38,851 nt of DNA, from positions 1 to 38,851 of IMG/VR virus record IMGVR_UViG_3300046511_000319. One strand, written 5' to 3'. The stretch's first letter is position 1. Every line of letters starts with the position of its first letter. Under the pieces are notes generated by a model. It was not told the DNA's origin, made no database searches, and saw only the letters and a program-made list of their open reading frames with translations. Shown in pieces: positions 15,316 to 22,722 of the stretch. The stretch is from a virus. Both the position numbers and the translations under genes were made by a program.

Positions 15316-15327
15316 AGGAGGCTCCGA

Positions 15328-15627
15328 ATGCCCGCTGCAGTCGACCAGCTCGCGCTGGACGAGCGAGCCATCGAGGATCCCGCGTTGGAGTCGCTGCTCA
15401 ACCAGTGGCTCAACGCACGCGAGGACGCATCTTCCGCGAGCGCCGATCTTCGCGCGACTCGCAAGCGCATCGAGGCCGAGGCGGAGAAGCTCGACATGGG
15501 CATCGACACCGCGATCCGCATCGGGCGCTTCCGGATCGAGCGGAGGATGCGGGCTGCCCGTGACGTCGAGTTCCACACCGAGGCCAAGGACCAGCTCTCG
15601 ATCAAGCTGATCGAAGACGCGGCCTGA
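15328..15627 (+). CDS. Hypothetical helical protein next to recombination genes
   Basis: A 99-residue protein with a strong AGAGGAGG ribosome site. It is mostly charged helix, 'EAEAEKLDMGIDTAIRIGRF' in the middle, and ends with a short basic strand-helix segment. It sits directly after the annealing protein, so it may assist recombination. No family was recognised. Confidence 0.55.
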   Translation: MPAAVDQLALDERAIEDPALESLLNQWLNAREDASSASADLRATRKRIEAEAEKLDMGIDTAIRIGRFRIERRMRAARDVEFHTEAKDQLSIKLIEDAA

Positions 15628-15636
15628 GCGGCCGTC

Positions 15637-15855
15637 ATGGAGAGGAAACCGCGCGTCGCCGCGCGCCCGACGCATGTGCATCGCGAGCCGCAGCTCAAGG
15701 ATCCTGTCGTCGTCGACGGAACCAAGTACCGGATCCGGTCGATCGACGACGGACTCGCCGGTCTTCGCAAGAGCTTCGGCGGCGATCAGACGTCGGCCGC
15801 GATCGCATCTCTCCGATGGGACGACGTTGCCGGCGTCTGGCGGGTCGCCCGATGA
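15637..15855 (+). CDS. Small hypothetical early protein
   Basis: A 72-residue basic protein with small beta strands ('KDPVVVDGTKYRIRSIDDGL') and a C-terminal Trp-containing strand. Its ATG follows the previous stop by 9 bases, and its end overlaps the next ATG (ATGA). Confidence 0.5.
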   Translation: MERKPRVAARPTHVHREPQLKDPVVVDGTKYRIRSIDDGLAGLRKSFGGDQTSAAIASLRWDDVAGVWRVAR

Positions 15856-16049
15856 CCGCCGATCGCATCGAGCCGTGCGCCTGTGGTGGCGTGATCGTCG
15901 TCGGTGAGAACGCGACCGACGTTCAGGTCGAGTCAGCTGTCGTATCGCACAACCGGACGCGCCGGCACTGGCTCTGGCGTCAGGAGACGTCACGCCATGA
16001 GGGAGCGCGGTTCGTCGTCGAGCACGGCTACTGGCTGAGGGTGGCGTGA
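15852..16049 (+). CDS. Small hypothetical early protein
   Basis: A 65-residue protein from ATG 15852, overlapping the previous stop. It has a Cys-Ala-Cys motif near residue 9-11, then strands and several His and Trp residues. Only two Cys are present, so zinc binding is doubtful. The function is unknown. Confidence 0.5.
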   Translation: MTADRIEPCACGGVIVVGENATDVQVESAVVSHNRTRRHWLWRQETSRHEGARFVVEHGYWLRVA

Positions 16050-16471
16050 TGGCGCGTTTCGCGGAGGGCACGACCGTCACCGTTCACTCGAGTCGAGGCG
16101 AGATCACCGGCATCCTCGCCAAGCACGGCGTCGACACGATGGCCTGGGGATCCAGCCCGTCGGGCGACCAGCTGCAGTTCGAGCTCGACGGCTGCAAGTT
16201 CCGGTTCACGATCCCGCGGCCGACGCAGGCCGAGGTGTATCGGCTGTTCCCCAACAGCCGACGGTCCGTCGAGGAACTGATCGAGGCTGAGTGGCGCCGT
16301 CGCTGGCGAGCCCACGTTCTGCTGATCAAGGCGAAGCTCGAGTTCGCGTCGGGCGGTGACACGACCGTCGCCCGCGAGTTCATGCCCTACCTGCTGGTCG
16401 GTGGCGGCGGAACACTGGCCGACTGGCTCGAGTCGGGGTCCGGTCAGAAGCTCTTGGCGGCTTCGGCGTGA
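16049..16471 (+). CDS. Conserved phage early protein of unknown function
   Basis: A 140-residue protein; ATG 16049 overlaps the previous stop (TGATG). The order of motifs, 'SRGEITGILAKHGVDTMAWG', then 'FELDGCKFRFTIP', then 'WRRRWRAHVLLIKAKLEFAS' and 'TLADWLESG', fits a widespread phage early-gene family that is found near recombination and replication genes. The biochemical role of that family is not known to me. Confidence 0.6.
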   Translation: MARFAEGTTVTVHSSRGEITGILAKHGVDTMAWGSSPSGDQLQFELDGCKFRFTIPRPTQAEVYRLFPNSRRSVEELIEAEWRRRWRAHVLLIKAKLEFASGGDTTVAREFMPYLLVGGGGTLADWLESGSGQKLLAASA

Positions 16472-16665
16472 CGGTCAGCATTCGGCCCGAGGGCTGGACG
16501 ATCCCGGACGGCTACACGTTCGACAACCTTGGCCACTGCAAGGCCTGTGATGCGCCGATGGCGTGGTGCACGACCAAGGCCGGCAAGCGTGCGCCGCTGA
16601 ACGCTGACGGCACGAGTCACTTCGCCACATGCCCGGACGCCCAGCGGTTCCGGAAGGCTCGCTGA
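16468..16665 (+). CDS. Small zinc-binding protein
   Basis: A 65-residue protein from GTG 16468 (GTGA overlap). 'CKACDAPMAWCTTKAGKRAP' followed by 'HFATCPDAQRFRK' supplies Cys and His ligands for one zinc ion and is a recurrent small-protein pattern in phages of high-GC bacteria. It directly precedes the replication-initiator-like gene. The function is unknown. Confidence 0.6.
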   Translation: MTVSIRPEGWTIPDGYTFDNLGHCKACDAPMAWCTTKAGKRAPLNADGTSHFATCPDAQRFRKAR

Positions 16666-17468
16666 TGTCACGGACCGATCGACCGTACTCGCGCGTCTAT
16701 TGGGAGATCGTCGACGACGAGAAGTTCACGACCGTCTTCGACGACGACCACGCGCTCGCGTGGTGGCTCCGGCTCCTGATCGCCGCGGACCAGGCCTTTC
16801 CGACGTCGGCGGTCCTACCGGCCGGAGTCCATCGCGCAGCACTCCGGAAGCTCGTCGACACCAGGTTGGTCGACGTCGCAGGCAGCCGCTACCGAATCCA
16901 CGGCCTTGACTCCGAACGCGCCCGTAGGGCTCGTCAAGGGACCGTCGGCGCCGCCGCTCGCTGGAACCAGCCGCCGGTGCCGGGAGACCTTGACGCACCC
17001 GATGACGTCGAGCCTCCGCTGAACCGACGCAGAGCAGACGCAAATGCGGTTGCGATGCGTTCGCATACCGGTCGCTTTGCTAGCCAAGAAGAGGACGAGA
17101 CGAGGACGAGACGAGACGAGACGAGCACCGCGCGCGCGACCAACGGAGTCAGCGACGACCTGACGACCGCCCTCGTCCTGGTGCGTGACCTGACCGGCCG
17201 GTACCTTGCGCCGCACTCCGCGAACGGCGACCGGATCGGGCGGTGGATCACACGGTTCGGACTGCCGAAGGTTGAGGCCACGCTCCGAGAGGTCGCCACC
17301 GATCTCGGCGACTACCCCGGCCAGAACCAGCTCCTGAACTCGACGGAGAACTACCTCGAGCCGCCGGTGTCCGCCAAGCGAGAGACACCGGCGCAGCGGG
17401 AGGACCGCGAGATGCGGGAGCGGGCAGCGGCAATCAATGCCCAGTACGCCAAGTCCGGGAGCCGCTGA
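16665..17468 (+). CDS. Replication initiator-like protein
   Basis: A 267-residue protein with ATG 16665 overlapping the previous stop. Residues 1-95 ('YWEIVDDEKFTTVFDDDHAL' onward to 'LVDVAGSRYRIHGL') look like the winged-helix N-terminal domain of phage replisome organisers. A variable, charged linker (about 100-170) contains 'DETRTRRDET' encoded by short DNA repeats. The C-terminal part (about 175-250) is helical and may load a helicase. No phage helicase, primase or polymerase is visible, so host replication proteins are probably recruited. The domain call is by eye; the position after the recombination genes supports it. Confidence 0.6.
   Translation: MSRTDRPYSRVYWEIVDDEKFTTVFDDDHALAWWLRLLIAADQAFPTSAVLPAGVHRAALRKLVDTRLVDVAGSRYRIHGLDSERARRARQGTVGAAARWNQPPVPGDLDAPDDVEPPLNRRRADANAVAMRSHTGRFASQEEDETRTRRDETSTARATNGVSDDLTTALVLVRDLTGRYLAPHSANGDRIGRWITRFGLPKVEATLREVATDLGDYPGQNQLLNSTENYLEPPVSAKRETPAQREDREMRERAAAINAQYAKSGSR
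17055..17124 (+). repeat. Inverted repeat and pentamer iterons, candidate replication origin
   Basis: Inside the initiator-like gene, ATGCG-TT-CGCAT (17055-17066) is a perfect inverted repeat. 27 bases on, six copies of GACGA (17094-17124, with one extra G after the second copy) run in tandem. Phage lambda has its origin as iterons within the linker-coding part of its O gene, and the position here is alike. The repeats encode the charged linker, so a protein-level cause is also possible. Confidence 0.45.
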
Positions 17469-18007
17469 TGGATCGCTCCACGCCGTACGACCTGGCCAAC
17501 CAGAAGCATCGCAGGGAGCTCGACCAGCTGGGTATCGATGCCCTGATCGGCATCTTCGGCGAGCCAGAGGTCATCCCCGAATGGGACACGCCCAGGCTCC
17601 GCAACTGGCAGCCCGGAGACCCCCGACCGCTCTTCGCCAACGACGATCCGGCGGTCATGCAGGCCATCGGCCGGTGCGCCGCGGCCCGCGTCTACGGCTC
17701 GCTCAGGACCGGCCTGGCACAACTTGGCAGCGTCATCACGAACGCCCACCCGGCCGAGTGCGGATGGTGCTCCGACGAGCTCGAGGAGCTGCTCGCGGCT
17801 TGCGATTGGGCGACGTTCGAGGGCCGCACGCAGACCGGCGAGTGGCTGACCTGGAAGCAGGAACGCAACGGTGAGCAGGCCACCTACCAACGCCGCATGT
17901 CGATCGGTGTCCGCAACCAGCGCCACGCCGAGTTCTGGGCGCTCTCGTGGCGCGAACGCTCGGAGCGAATCAGTCGGGCGCAGTACCCGACGGCGGTGCC
18001 GGCATGA
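17468..18007 (+). CDS. Hypothetical early protein
   Basis: A 179-residue protein; ATG overlaps the previous stop. It is mostly helical, with 'LGIDALIGIFGEPEVIPEWD' near the N-terminus, a Cys pair in 'ECGWCSDELEELL', and a basic C-terminus ('WALSWRERSERISRAQ'). It lies between the initiator-like and resolvase genes. No family was recognised. Confidence 0.55.
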   Translation: MDRSTPYDLANQKHRRELDQLGIDALIGIFGEPEVIPEWDTPRLRNWQPGDPRPLFANDDPAVMQAIGRCAAARVYGSLRTGLAQLGSVITNAHPAECGWCSDELEELLAACDWATFEGRTQTGEWLTWKQERNGEQATYQRRMSIGVRNQRHAEFWALSWRERSERISRAQYPTAVPA

Positions 18008-18342
18008 CTGAGCCACGCACGGCAGCGGGACGCGCACTGCTCCGCGATACCGCCGACAAGCGTCTGTGGGTCGGTCCCTTCGATACCGTCCTTGACGCCA
18101 TCTTTGCCATCGAAGCCGAAGCCGAAGCCGAAGCCGACGCCCTCGCCGCCACGCCACCCGCCAGCGCGCAGCGGGATGCGGTGGTGGAGGCAGCACGCCA
18201 CGAGCCGATCGTATTCGCGCCAGCAACCGACCAGATCACGATGCGCTGCACCTGCGGTGCGCTGAACACGGCTGTCCGCGAGGGCGGCTACATGGCGCAT
18301 GTTCTTGATGCCCTCCGCGCAGCCGAGGCCCGCGATGAGTGA
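18004..18342 (+). CDS. Hypothetical protein with Glu-Ala repeat
   Basis: A 112-residue protein from ATG 18004 (overlap). It has an acidic Ala-Glu run at about 37-45 encoded by four CGAAGC hexamers (18111-18134), and a single 'RCTCGAL' Cys motif near 80. The hexamer tract could change length by slippage. The function is unknown. Confidence 0.5.
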   Translation: MTEPRTAAGRALLRDTADKRLWVGPFDTVLDAIFAIEAEAEAEADALAATPPASAQRDAVVEAARHEPIVFAPATDQITMRCTCGALNTAVREGGYMAHVLDALRAAEARDE

Positions 18343-18736
18343 CCTCCGCTCCGTCGAGATCCGCATCGCCGGTCGGCCGCCCACGCCTAACGATCACCGG
18401 CACTACCGCGTGGTCGCCCAGGACAACAAGCGCTGGAAGGGCGTCGCGCAGACGGCCGCCTGGCACGCGATGGGCGAGCAGTTCGGCCCCCCGATGCGCG
18501 CCGCAGACATCGAGGTCGAGTTCATCGTGCCGACTCGGGCCCGGCACGACCGAGAGAACCTGATCGCCTCGATCAAACCATGTACCGACGGCATCGTGTC
18601 GGCCGGCGTGCTCGTGGATGACAGCGACGAGGTCATCAACGACTGGCGATTCCCTCGAGCTCGCCACGTCCCCGGCGTGACAGCCACGATCTACCGGATC
18701 ACGGAGCTCGATGCCGGCCAGGAGCTCGGTCTGTGA
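18335..18736 (+). CDS. RusA-like Holliday junction resolvase
   Basis: A 133-residue protein; ATG 18335 overlaps the previous gene by 8 bases. 'RHDRENLIASIKPCTDGIV' at about 68-87 followed by 'GVLVDDSDEVINDW' gives the acidic residues and Lys of the RusA active site (Asp in Arg-His-Asp, the Lys-x-x-x-Asp, and the Asp-Asp pair). N-terminal 'GRPPTPNDHRHYR' also fits. It would cut branched DNA made during replication or recombination before packaging. Confidence 0.8.
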   Translation: MSDLRSVEIRIAGRPPTPNDHRHYRVVAQDNKRWKGVAQTAAWHAMGEQFGPPMRAADIEVEFIVPTRARHDRENLIASIKPCTDGIVSAGVLVDDSDEVINDWRFPRARHVPGVTATIYRITELDAGQELGL

Positions 18737-18746
18737 GTGGAACGCG

Positions 18747-18778
18747 GAGCCCGTCCAGTCGTGCAACCGGACGGGCTC
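18747..18778 (+). other. 10-bp stem-loop between early genes
   Basis: GAGCCCGTCC (18747-18756) and GGACGGGCTC (18769-18778) form a perfect stem with a 12-base loop. No U-run follows, so it may slow transcription or protect mRNA ends. The 151-bp gap 18737-18887 also contains a weak GTG reading frame (18733-18891) that does not look like a real protein. Confidence 0.5.
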
Positions 18779-18887
18779 GACGCGCTTGCCGGCCATCCCC
18801 GGGCGCGGGAACCGGAACGCAGATGGTGGCTTCGCGCAATGTACGGACCCAGACCCGCGGCGCAAGTAGTTCGTTCAGCGGAGCCGC

Positions 18888-19727
18888 GTGACCGTCCCGC
18901 TTTCACCGACCAGCCCGCGTCGCGATGCCGCGCGCCGTTTCGGTGTGGAGCTGCGCAAGGCGATGGTCAAGCGCCAGGTCGGCCAGCATCGTGTCGCGGA
19001 GTTCGCCCATGTCGCGAGCTCTGCCGTTGCCAACTGGAAGGCCGGCGGCAACCTCCCGACACTCGCCACTGCGATCCGCCTTGCGGAGACGCTCGACTGG
19101 CCGAAGCTCGCCGAGATAGCCCGCGACGCCCGCCGCTCCGAATGCCAGCAGTGCCATCGCACGTTCCTCAACGAGGGCGGCCAGCTCAAGCTGTTCTGCT
19201 CGGCTGAATGCCGCGAGGAGGCGGCGCGACGGCGCGCGGGCAAGCTCGCCGGGCGTCGTGACGCGATCGCGCTCCTCCAGGGCGAGATGCTCCGCGTGGG
19301 CCCCGCCCGCAAGCAGTCGATCGGCAAGGCCCTAACGCTGATCGAGGCGGACAGGTCCGTCGAGCGGGTCGATCGCCTGGCCATGCACCGCGACGCCGTC
19401 GCGTCGATGTGCTCGACGTGCGAGCCGCTCGGTTACTGCCGGACCGCCGACTGCCCGCTCCGATCCGTGTCGCCATTGCCCCTGCTCATCACGGACAAGG
19501 AGGGCGAGCCGGTCTCGAAGGCCCCGGGTGCGTGGGCGCCGGAGAACCGCGAACGGATGCAGGAGGCGATCCAGGCCGCCAACGCCGAACGTTGGTCACG
19601 CCCGGGAGAGCGCGAACGAGCCTCAGCCCAGACGTCGCGCATGTGGGACGAGAACCGCGAGGAGCTCACCCAGAAGGTCCGCGCCGGCGTCAAGCGACGT
19701 GACGCGCGGCGGCGGAGCGCGGCGTGA
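18888..19727 (+). CDS. HTH and zinc-finger regulatory protein
   Basis: A 279-residue protein from GTG 18888. Residues about 18-75 form an HTH similar to XRE proteins ('VAEFAHVASSAVANWKAGGN', 'LATAIRLAETLDW'). At about 84-105 'CQQCHRTF' plus 'FCSAECREEAARRR' is a treble-clef-like zinc knuckle, and a second Cys cluster 'CSTCEPLGYCRTADCPL' follows at about 175. The C-terminus is helical and very basic, with Glu-Asn-Arg repeats. It probably binds DNA and may control late genes or integrase expression. No single named family covers the whole protein. Confidence 0.6.
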   Translation: MTVPLSPTSPRRDAARRFGVELRKAMVKRQVGQHRVAEFAHVASSAVANWKAGGNLPTLATAIRLAETLDWPKLAEIARDARRSECQQCHRTFLNEGGQLKLFCSAECREEAARRRAGKLAGRRDAIALLQGEMLRVGPARKQSIGKALTLIEADRSVERVDRLAMHRDAVASMCSTCEPLGYCRTADCPLRSVSPLPLLITDKEGEPVSKAPGAWAPENRERMQEAIQAANAERWSRPGERERASAQTSRMWDENREELTQKVRAGVKRRDARRRSAA

Positions 19728-19888
19728 AGATCAATCGCGTCCGCATGGGTCGACCCGAAGCGGCCTTCTGTGGCTGCGCTCTATGCGAGGCGTACCTCAA
19801 GGCCATCGTCGCGGCCGAGTCGAACCGGCAACGGGCGCGCGGTAGGCTGCGAGTCGTGAAGGGCGGCAAGGGCAGAGCAGCTGCGTGA
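19724..19888 (+). CDS. Small basic protein upstream of integrase
   Basis: A 54-residue protein, GTGA-coupled on both sides. It has 'FCGCALCEAYLKAIVAAES' and a very basic C-terminus. Its size, charge and place just before the integrase would suit an excisionase-like accessory factor, but nothing specific supports that. Confidence 0.4.
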   Translation: MKINRVRMGRPEAAFCGCALCEAYLKAIVAAESNRQRARGRLRVVKGGKGRAAA

Positions 19889-21402
19889 CCAGGCTCCCGC
19901 GCACCGTCGACGAGCTCCGCGGCCTTCGTGCCGCGCGCTGGATCCGTGAATCCACGCAGGGCCAGCACGATCACTTCGGGCCCGACAGCCAGCTGCGCCA
20001 GCAGGACGACGCGATCGCACGGTACGGACTCGTCGACACCGGCCTGTCGTGGTCGGTCGCGCACTCGGGCTGGAAGAGCCTCGATCGACACCCGGCATGG
20101 GCGGAGATGCGCACCGCCATCGGCCGCCAGTACGACGTTCTGCTGGTTGGCTACGTCAGCCGCTGGTCGCGGAATCTCAAGCTCTCGATGAATGCCCGCG
20201 ATGAGTTCCATGCGGCGGGCGGGGCGCTGCTGTTCTGCGATGAGCGAATCCTCTCGTCCGATGAGGAGCAATGGGACCAGTTCGTCCGCGAGGCGCATGA
20301 GGCCGAGTCGTACAGTCGGAAGCTCTCACGCCGCATCGCGCAGGGCTACGAGGCGAAGTTCCGACGCCACGCCGACCAGGCCGGGACCGCGCCGCTCGGC
20401 TTCCACCGAGAGGCACCGGAGTTCAGGCTGGCGATCGACCCCGCCACGATCGGTCGCGCGATCCGTGCCTTCCAGCGGTATGCCACCGGCCGGGTCAGCC
20501 TGCGTGAGCTCGCCGTGGAGTCGGATATCGCCGAAGCCGCGCTGCGGTCGATGCTGGCGAACCCGGTCTACAACGGCTGGATGCGGCGCCACCGCCGGCA
20601 GCACGACGAGCAGCGGCTTGCGGCTCCGTGGCGCGATCACCCACCCGTCTCGGACGAGCTCTGGGCGCGCGTACAGGAGGTCCGCTCCGAGCGCTACCAC
20701 GGCGGCGGGAGACCGACACCCGTCGTCACGCACCTGCTCTCCGGTCGCGTGTTCTGTGCCGGGTGCGGCGCCCGGATCCGCGCGGAGCCACGTCGATACC
20801 GCCACTTCGAGCCCTGTGAGGCGTGGTCGAAGTCGACGCGCACCGCCAGGGCGATCGAGGAGCCGATCGCCGTGCAGCTGCAGAAGGTCCGCTCGGACGC
20901 CGCGATGATGATCAGCCTGCGGAAGATGGCCACGGCTCCGCGGCCGGATTCGATCGCGCTCCGGAAGCGACAGCTCGAGCGCGAGCTCGCCGACCTGGCA
21001 TCCCGTCACGCCCGGCGTGCGCTCTCGACCGACGCCTACCTCGCCGAGCACGGCCGGATCACCGGCCTCATCGACTCGCTAACGGCGTCAGGCAGCGAAC
21101 CGACCGTGGATCCGGACGTGGCGATCGCCTACCTGCGCGCGCTGCCGAAGCTGTGGCGCCAGACAGATGACGCTGGTCGCCGCGCGATTGCCCTGGGCAC
21201 TTATGAGCGCGTGTGGATCACATCGGACGGGATCGTCGACGTCGAGCTCACGGCTGACGCGATCCGTCATGGAATGCTCGCGGCGCTCCCCGAAAAGGTG
21301 TTGCTGGCGCGCCCGGCAGGAGCCGGGATCACTTCCAACATCATCCGGGTGCGCATCCGCGGCCAGCGTGAGGCACGCGCGGCGATCCGGCGGACCGCGT
21401 GA
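19885..21402 (+). CDS. Large serine recombinase (phage integrase)
   Basis: A 505-residue protein from GTG 19885. The catalytic domain has 'RWIRESTQGQ' with nucleophile Ser about residue 23, 'VSRWSRNLK' (equivalent to the Arg-rich active-site motif) near 95, and the long alpha-E helix region. The recombinase domain ('PLGFHRE...AIRAFQRYATGRVS') spans about 165-270. A zinc beta-ribbon 'LLSGRVFCAGCGARIRAE' lies at about 285-320, then a coiled-coil segment (about 350-390). These enzymes join attP to attB without supercoiling or host factors. The gene is translationally coupled to the early operon, not isolated beside an attachment site. Confidence 0.9.
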   Translation: MTRLPRTVDELRGLRAARWIRESTQGQHDHFGPDSQLRQQDDAIARYGLVDTGLSWSVAHSGWKSLDRHPAWAEMRTAIGRQYDVLLVGYVSRWSRNLKLSMNARDEFHAAGGALLFCDERILSSDEEQWDQFVREAHEAESYSRKLSRRIAQGYEAKFRRHADQAGTAPLGFHREAPEFRLAIDPATIGRAIRAFQRYATGRVSLRELAVESDIAEAALRSMLANPVYNGWMRRHRRQHDEQRLAAPWRDHPPVSDELWARVQEVRSERYHGGGRPTPVVTHLLSGRVFCAGCGARIRAEPRRYRHFEPCEAWSKSTRTARAIEEPIAVQLQKVRSDAAMMISLRKMATAPRPDSIALRKRQLERELADLASRHARRALSTDAYLAEHGRITGLIDSLTASGSEPTVDPDVAIAYLRALPKLWRQTDDAGRRAIALGTYERVWITSDGIVDVELTADAIRHGMLAALPEKVLLARPAGAGITSNIIRVRIRGQREARAAIRRTA

Positions 21403-21416
21403 CGGCCCCGATCAGG

Positions 21417-21746
21417 TCAGTTGGCGGCCGCCTGCACGCGCCCGTCGAGCTCGAACCTCTCCCCATCCGGGAAGACGGCCGAGACCTCGAGCGACCCACC
21501 GAGAGCCTCGATGTAGTCGCGAACGCTCGACAGATACAGGTCCGTCCTGCGTTCCATCTGGGAGACGTTCCCCTGGGTGGTTCCCAGGATCGCGGCTACC
21601 GCGTTCTGGGTGACGCCGCGAGACTGCCGAACGGCAGCCAGCGCGATGGCGTCTTCCATCGCTGCTTTGATTTGTGCGACCCGAGCTTCACGCTCAGGGT
21701 TGCCGCGCGCCGCGCTCACGTCGCGGAAGTTCGTGTGTCCAGCCAT
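21417..21746 (-). CDS. HTH antitoxin (HigA/XRE-like)
   Basis: A 109-residue protein. ATG 21746 was chosen because AGGAGA lies 8 bases upstream; a longer frame from 21779 lacks this. Residues about 45-80 are an HTH ('GVTQNAVAAILGTTQGNVSQ'), and the C-terminal 'YIEALGGSLEVSAVFPDGER' is typical of antitoxins paired with RelE/HigB toxins. It lies downstream of the toxin gene, the order used by HigBA. It should neutralise the toxin and repress the shared promoter. Confidence 0.8.
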   Translation of the reverse strand: MAGHTNFRDVSAARGNPEREARVAQIKAAMEDAIALAAVRQSRGVTQNAVAAILGTTQGNVSQMERRTDLYLSSVRDYIEALGGSLEVSAVFPDGERFELDGRVQAAAN

Positions 21747-21815
21747 TCCGATGTTCTCCTTCGCGAGGCCGCCAGCCATTCCAGCTCCAGCGACGCCCGT
21801 GCCTTGCTCGGAGAC

Positions 21816-22196
21816 CTAGAGAAGTTTCTCCTGCCTCAGCTCCGCGAGATAGATGTCATAGCGAACGGCCGCTGTCGGAATCGCCTCGCGGTACCAGCGA
21901 TTCCAGTCGCCGCTCTTGTCACCACCGTGCAGCAGGATTGCCGACCGGCGGGGGTCGAAGGTGAACAGGATGCGAACGCTATTGGTCGGGCGAAGCTCCT
22001 TCAGATGCTTGCCGAACAGCGCCGTGAACTTGCGGTAGTCGGGTTCGAGGGTGATTTCGGCGGCAACCGGTCGACCGAGAGCCGGGCCCCGCTCTTCAAG
22101 AAGCTGTATCGCCGCCTCGATCGCATCCTGCGTCGTTTCGGCGAGGCCGAGATACCAGTCCCGGCATTCGTCCGTGATTTCGACGTCCCATCCCAT
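21816..22196 (-). CDS. RelE/HigB-type toxin
   Basis: A 126-residue protein of the phage-derived Gp49-like HigB type: 'WYLGLAETTQDAIEAAIQLL' helix, 'GPALGRPVAAEI', 'KHLKELRP...RILFTFDPRR', then 'AILLHGGDKSGDWNRWYREA'. Such toxins cut mRNA at the ribosome. ATG 22196 is exactly 7 bases after a TAATAT box, so the mRNA is likely leaderless. Toxin precedes antitoxin by 69 bp. On a prophage the pair may stabilise the element or exclude other phages. Confidence 0.8.
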   Translation of the reverse strand: MGWDVEITDECRDWYLGLAETTQDAIEAAIQLLEERGPALGRPVAAEITLEPDYRKFTALFGKHLKELRPTNSVRILFTFDPRRSAILLHGGDKSGDWNRWYREAIPTAAVRYDIYLAELRQEKLL

Positions 22197-22202
22197 GCCC
22201 AG

Positions 22203-22249
22203 AATATTAGCTCCTGCTATTGCTGGTGTCAATAGCTATGGCTAATATT
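22203..22249. promoter_or_regulatory. Toxin promoter within nested dyad operator
   Basis: On the minus strand, TTGACA (22232-22227), exactly 17 bp and TAATAT (22209-22204) form a near-consensus promoter. The same DNA holds two nested inverted repeats with one centre (22226): AATATTAGC (22203-22211) with GCTAATATT (22241-22249), and GCTATTG (22216-22222) with CAATAGC (22230-22236). The outer right arm lies within the first codons of the divergent MazG-like gene. This is a strong candidate for antitoxin autoregulation. Confidence 0.8.
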
Positions 22250-22537
22250 GCCACTCGCGGCGTTACCCGGATTGTGGACCAGCCGGCCCCGGAGCCGACA
22301 GCCGGCGTCCCGATCTGGGAGCTCGTGATCGCCGACATGCAGGAGCGCGATCAGGTCGGCCGGGAGCGTTACGGCACGCCCCTCCAGGCGCACAACGGCC
22401 GCGATCCGCTGGTCGATGCCTATCAGGAGGCGCTCGACCTGGTTGTCTACCTTCGCCAGGCGATCGAGGAGCGCGATCACCCGGAACGACCCGGTCTCTT
22501 GCCGATCGCCGACGACGTGCGAGGCATCCTCGCGTGA
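22238..22537 (+). CDS. MazG-like nucleotide pyrophosphohydrolase (putative)
   Basis: A 99-residue protein. ATG 22238 was chosen over a TTG 18 bases upstream because the protein pattern starts here. 'RYGTPLQAHNGRDPLVDAYQ' in related proteins (here with Glu-Arg-Tyr-Gly) followed by 'EALDLVVYLRQAIEERD' matches a compact all-alpha NTP-pyrophosphatase-like family common in phages, with Glu and Asp residues spaced for metal binding. Possible roles are removing odd nucleotides or lowering alarmone signals. It is divergent from the toxin gene and shares its operator region. Confidence 0.55.
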   Translation: MANIATRGVTRIVDQPAPEPTAGVPIWELVIADMQERDQVGRERYGTPLQAHNGRDPLVDAYQEALDLVVYLRQAIEERDHPERPGLLPIADDVRGILA

Positions 22538-22722
22538 CCCTCTCCGACCGGCTCCGGTCCGAGATCACGATGCTGATCGGCAATCAGCCTGTCGGCGAGG
22601 TGGCGCGCGACATGAAGATCAGCCGGATGGCGCTGTGGCGCTTTCTCTCCGGAAAGACAGTCAAGTCGGACACGCTGGACTCGATCGACCGTTGGCGGCG
22701 CACGCAAGTGTTACGAAAGTGA
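22534..22722 (+). CDS. Small HTH protein
   Basis: A 62-residue protein from GTG 22534 (GTGA overlap). 'GEVARDMKISRMALWRFLSG' is an HTH with the recognition helix at about 33-42. It is coupled to the MazG-like gene and may regulate the lysis or late region that follows. Confidence 0.6.
   Translation: MTLSDRLRSEITMLIGNQPVGEVARDMKISRMALWRFLSGKTVKSDTLDSIDRWRRTQVLRK

Noticed and set aside
18111-18134. CGAAGC hexamer repeats as iterons
   Set aside because: They simply encode a Glu-Ala run in a helical protein and have no dyad or AT-rich neighbour.
18733-18891. GTG-started 52-codon frame between resolvase and HTH gene
   Set aside because: Although coupled at both ends, the translation is Ser/Arg/Gly/Thr-rich without structure and contains a perfect 10-bp hairpin, so it is treated as intergenic.
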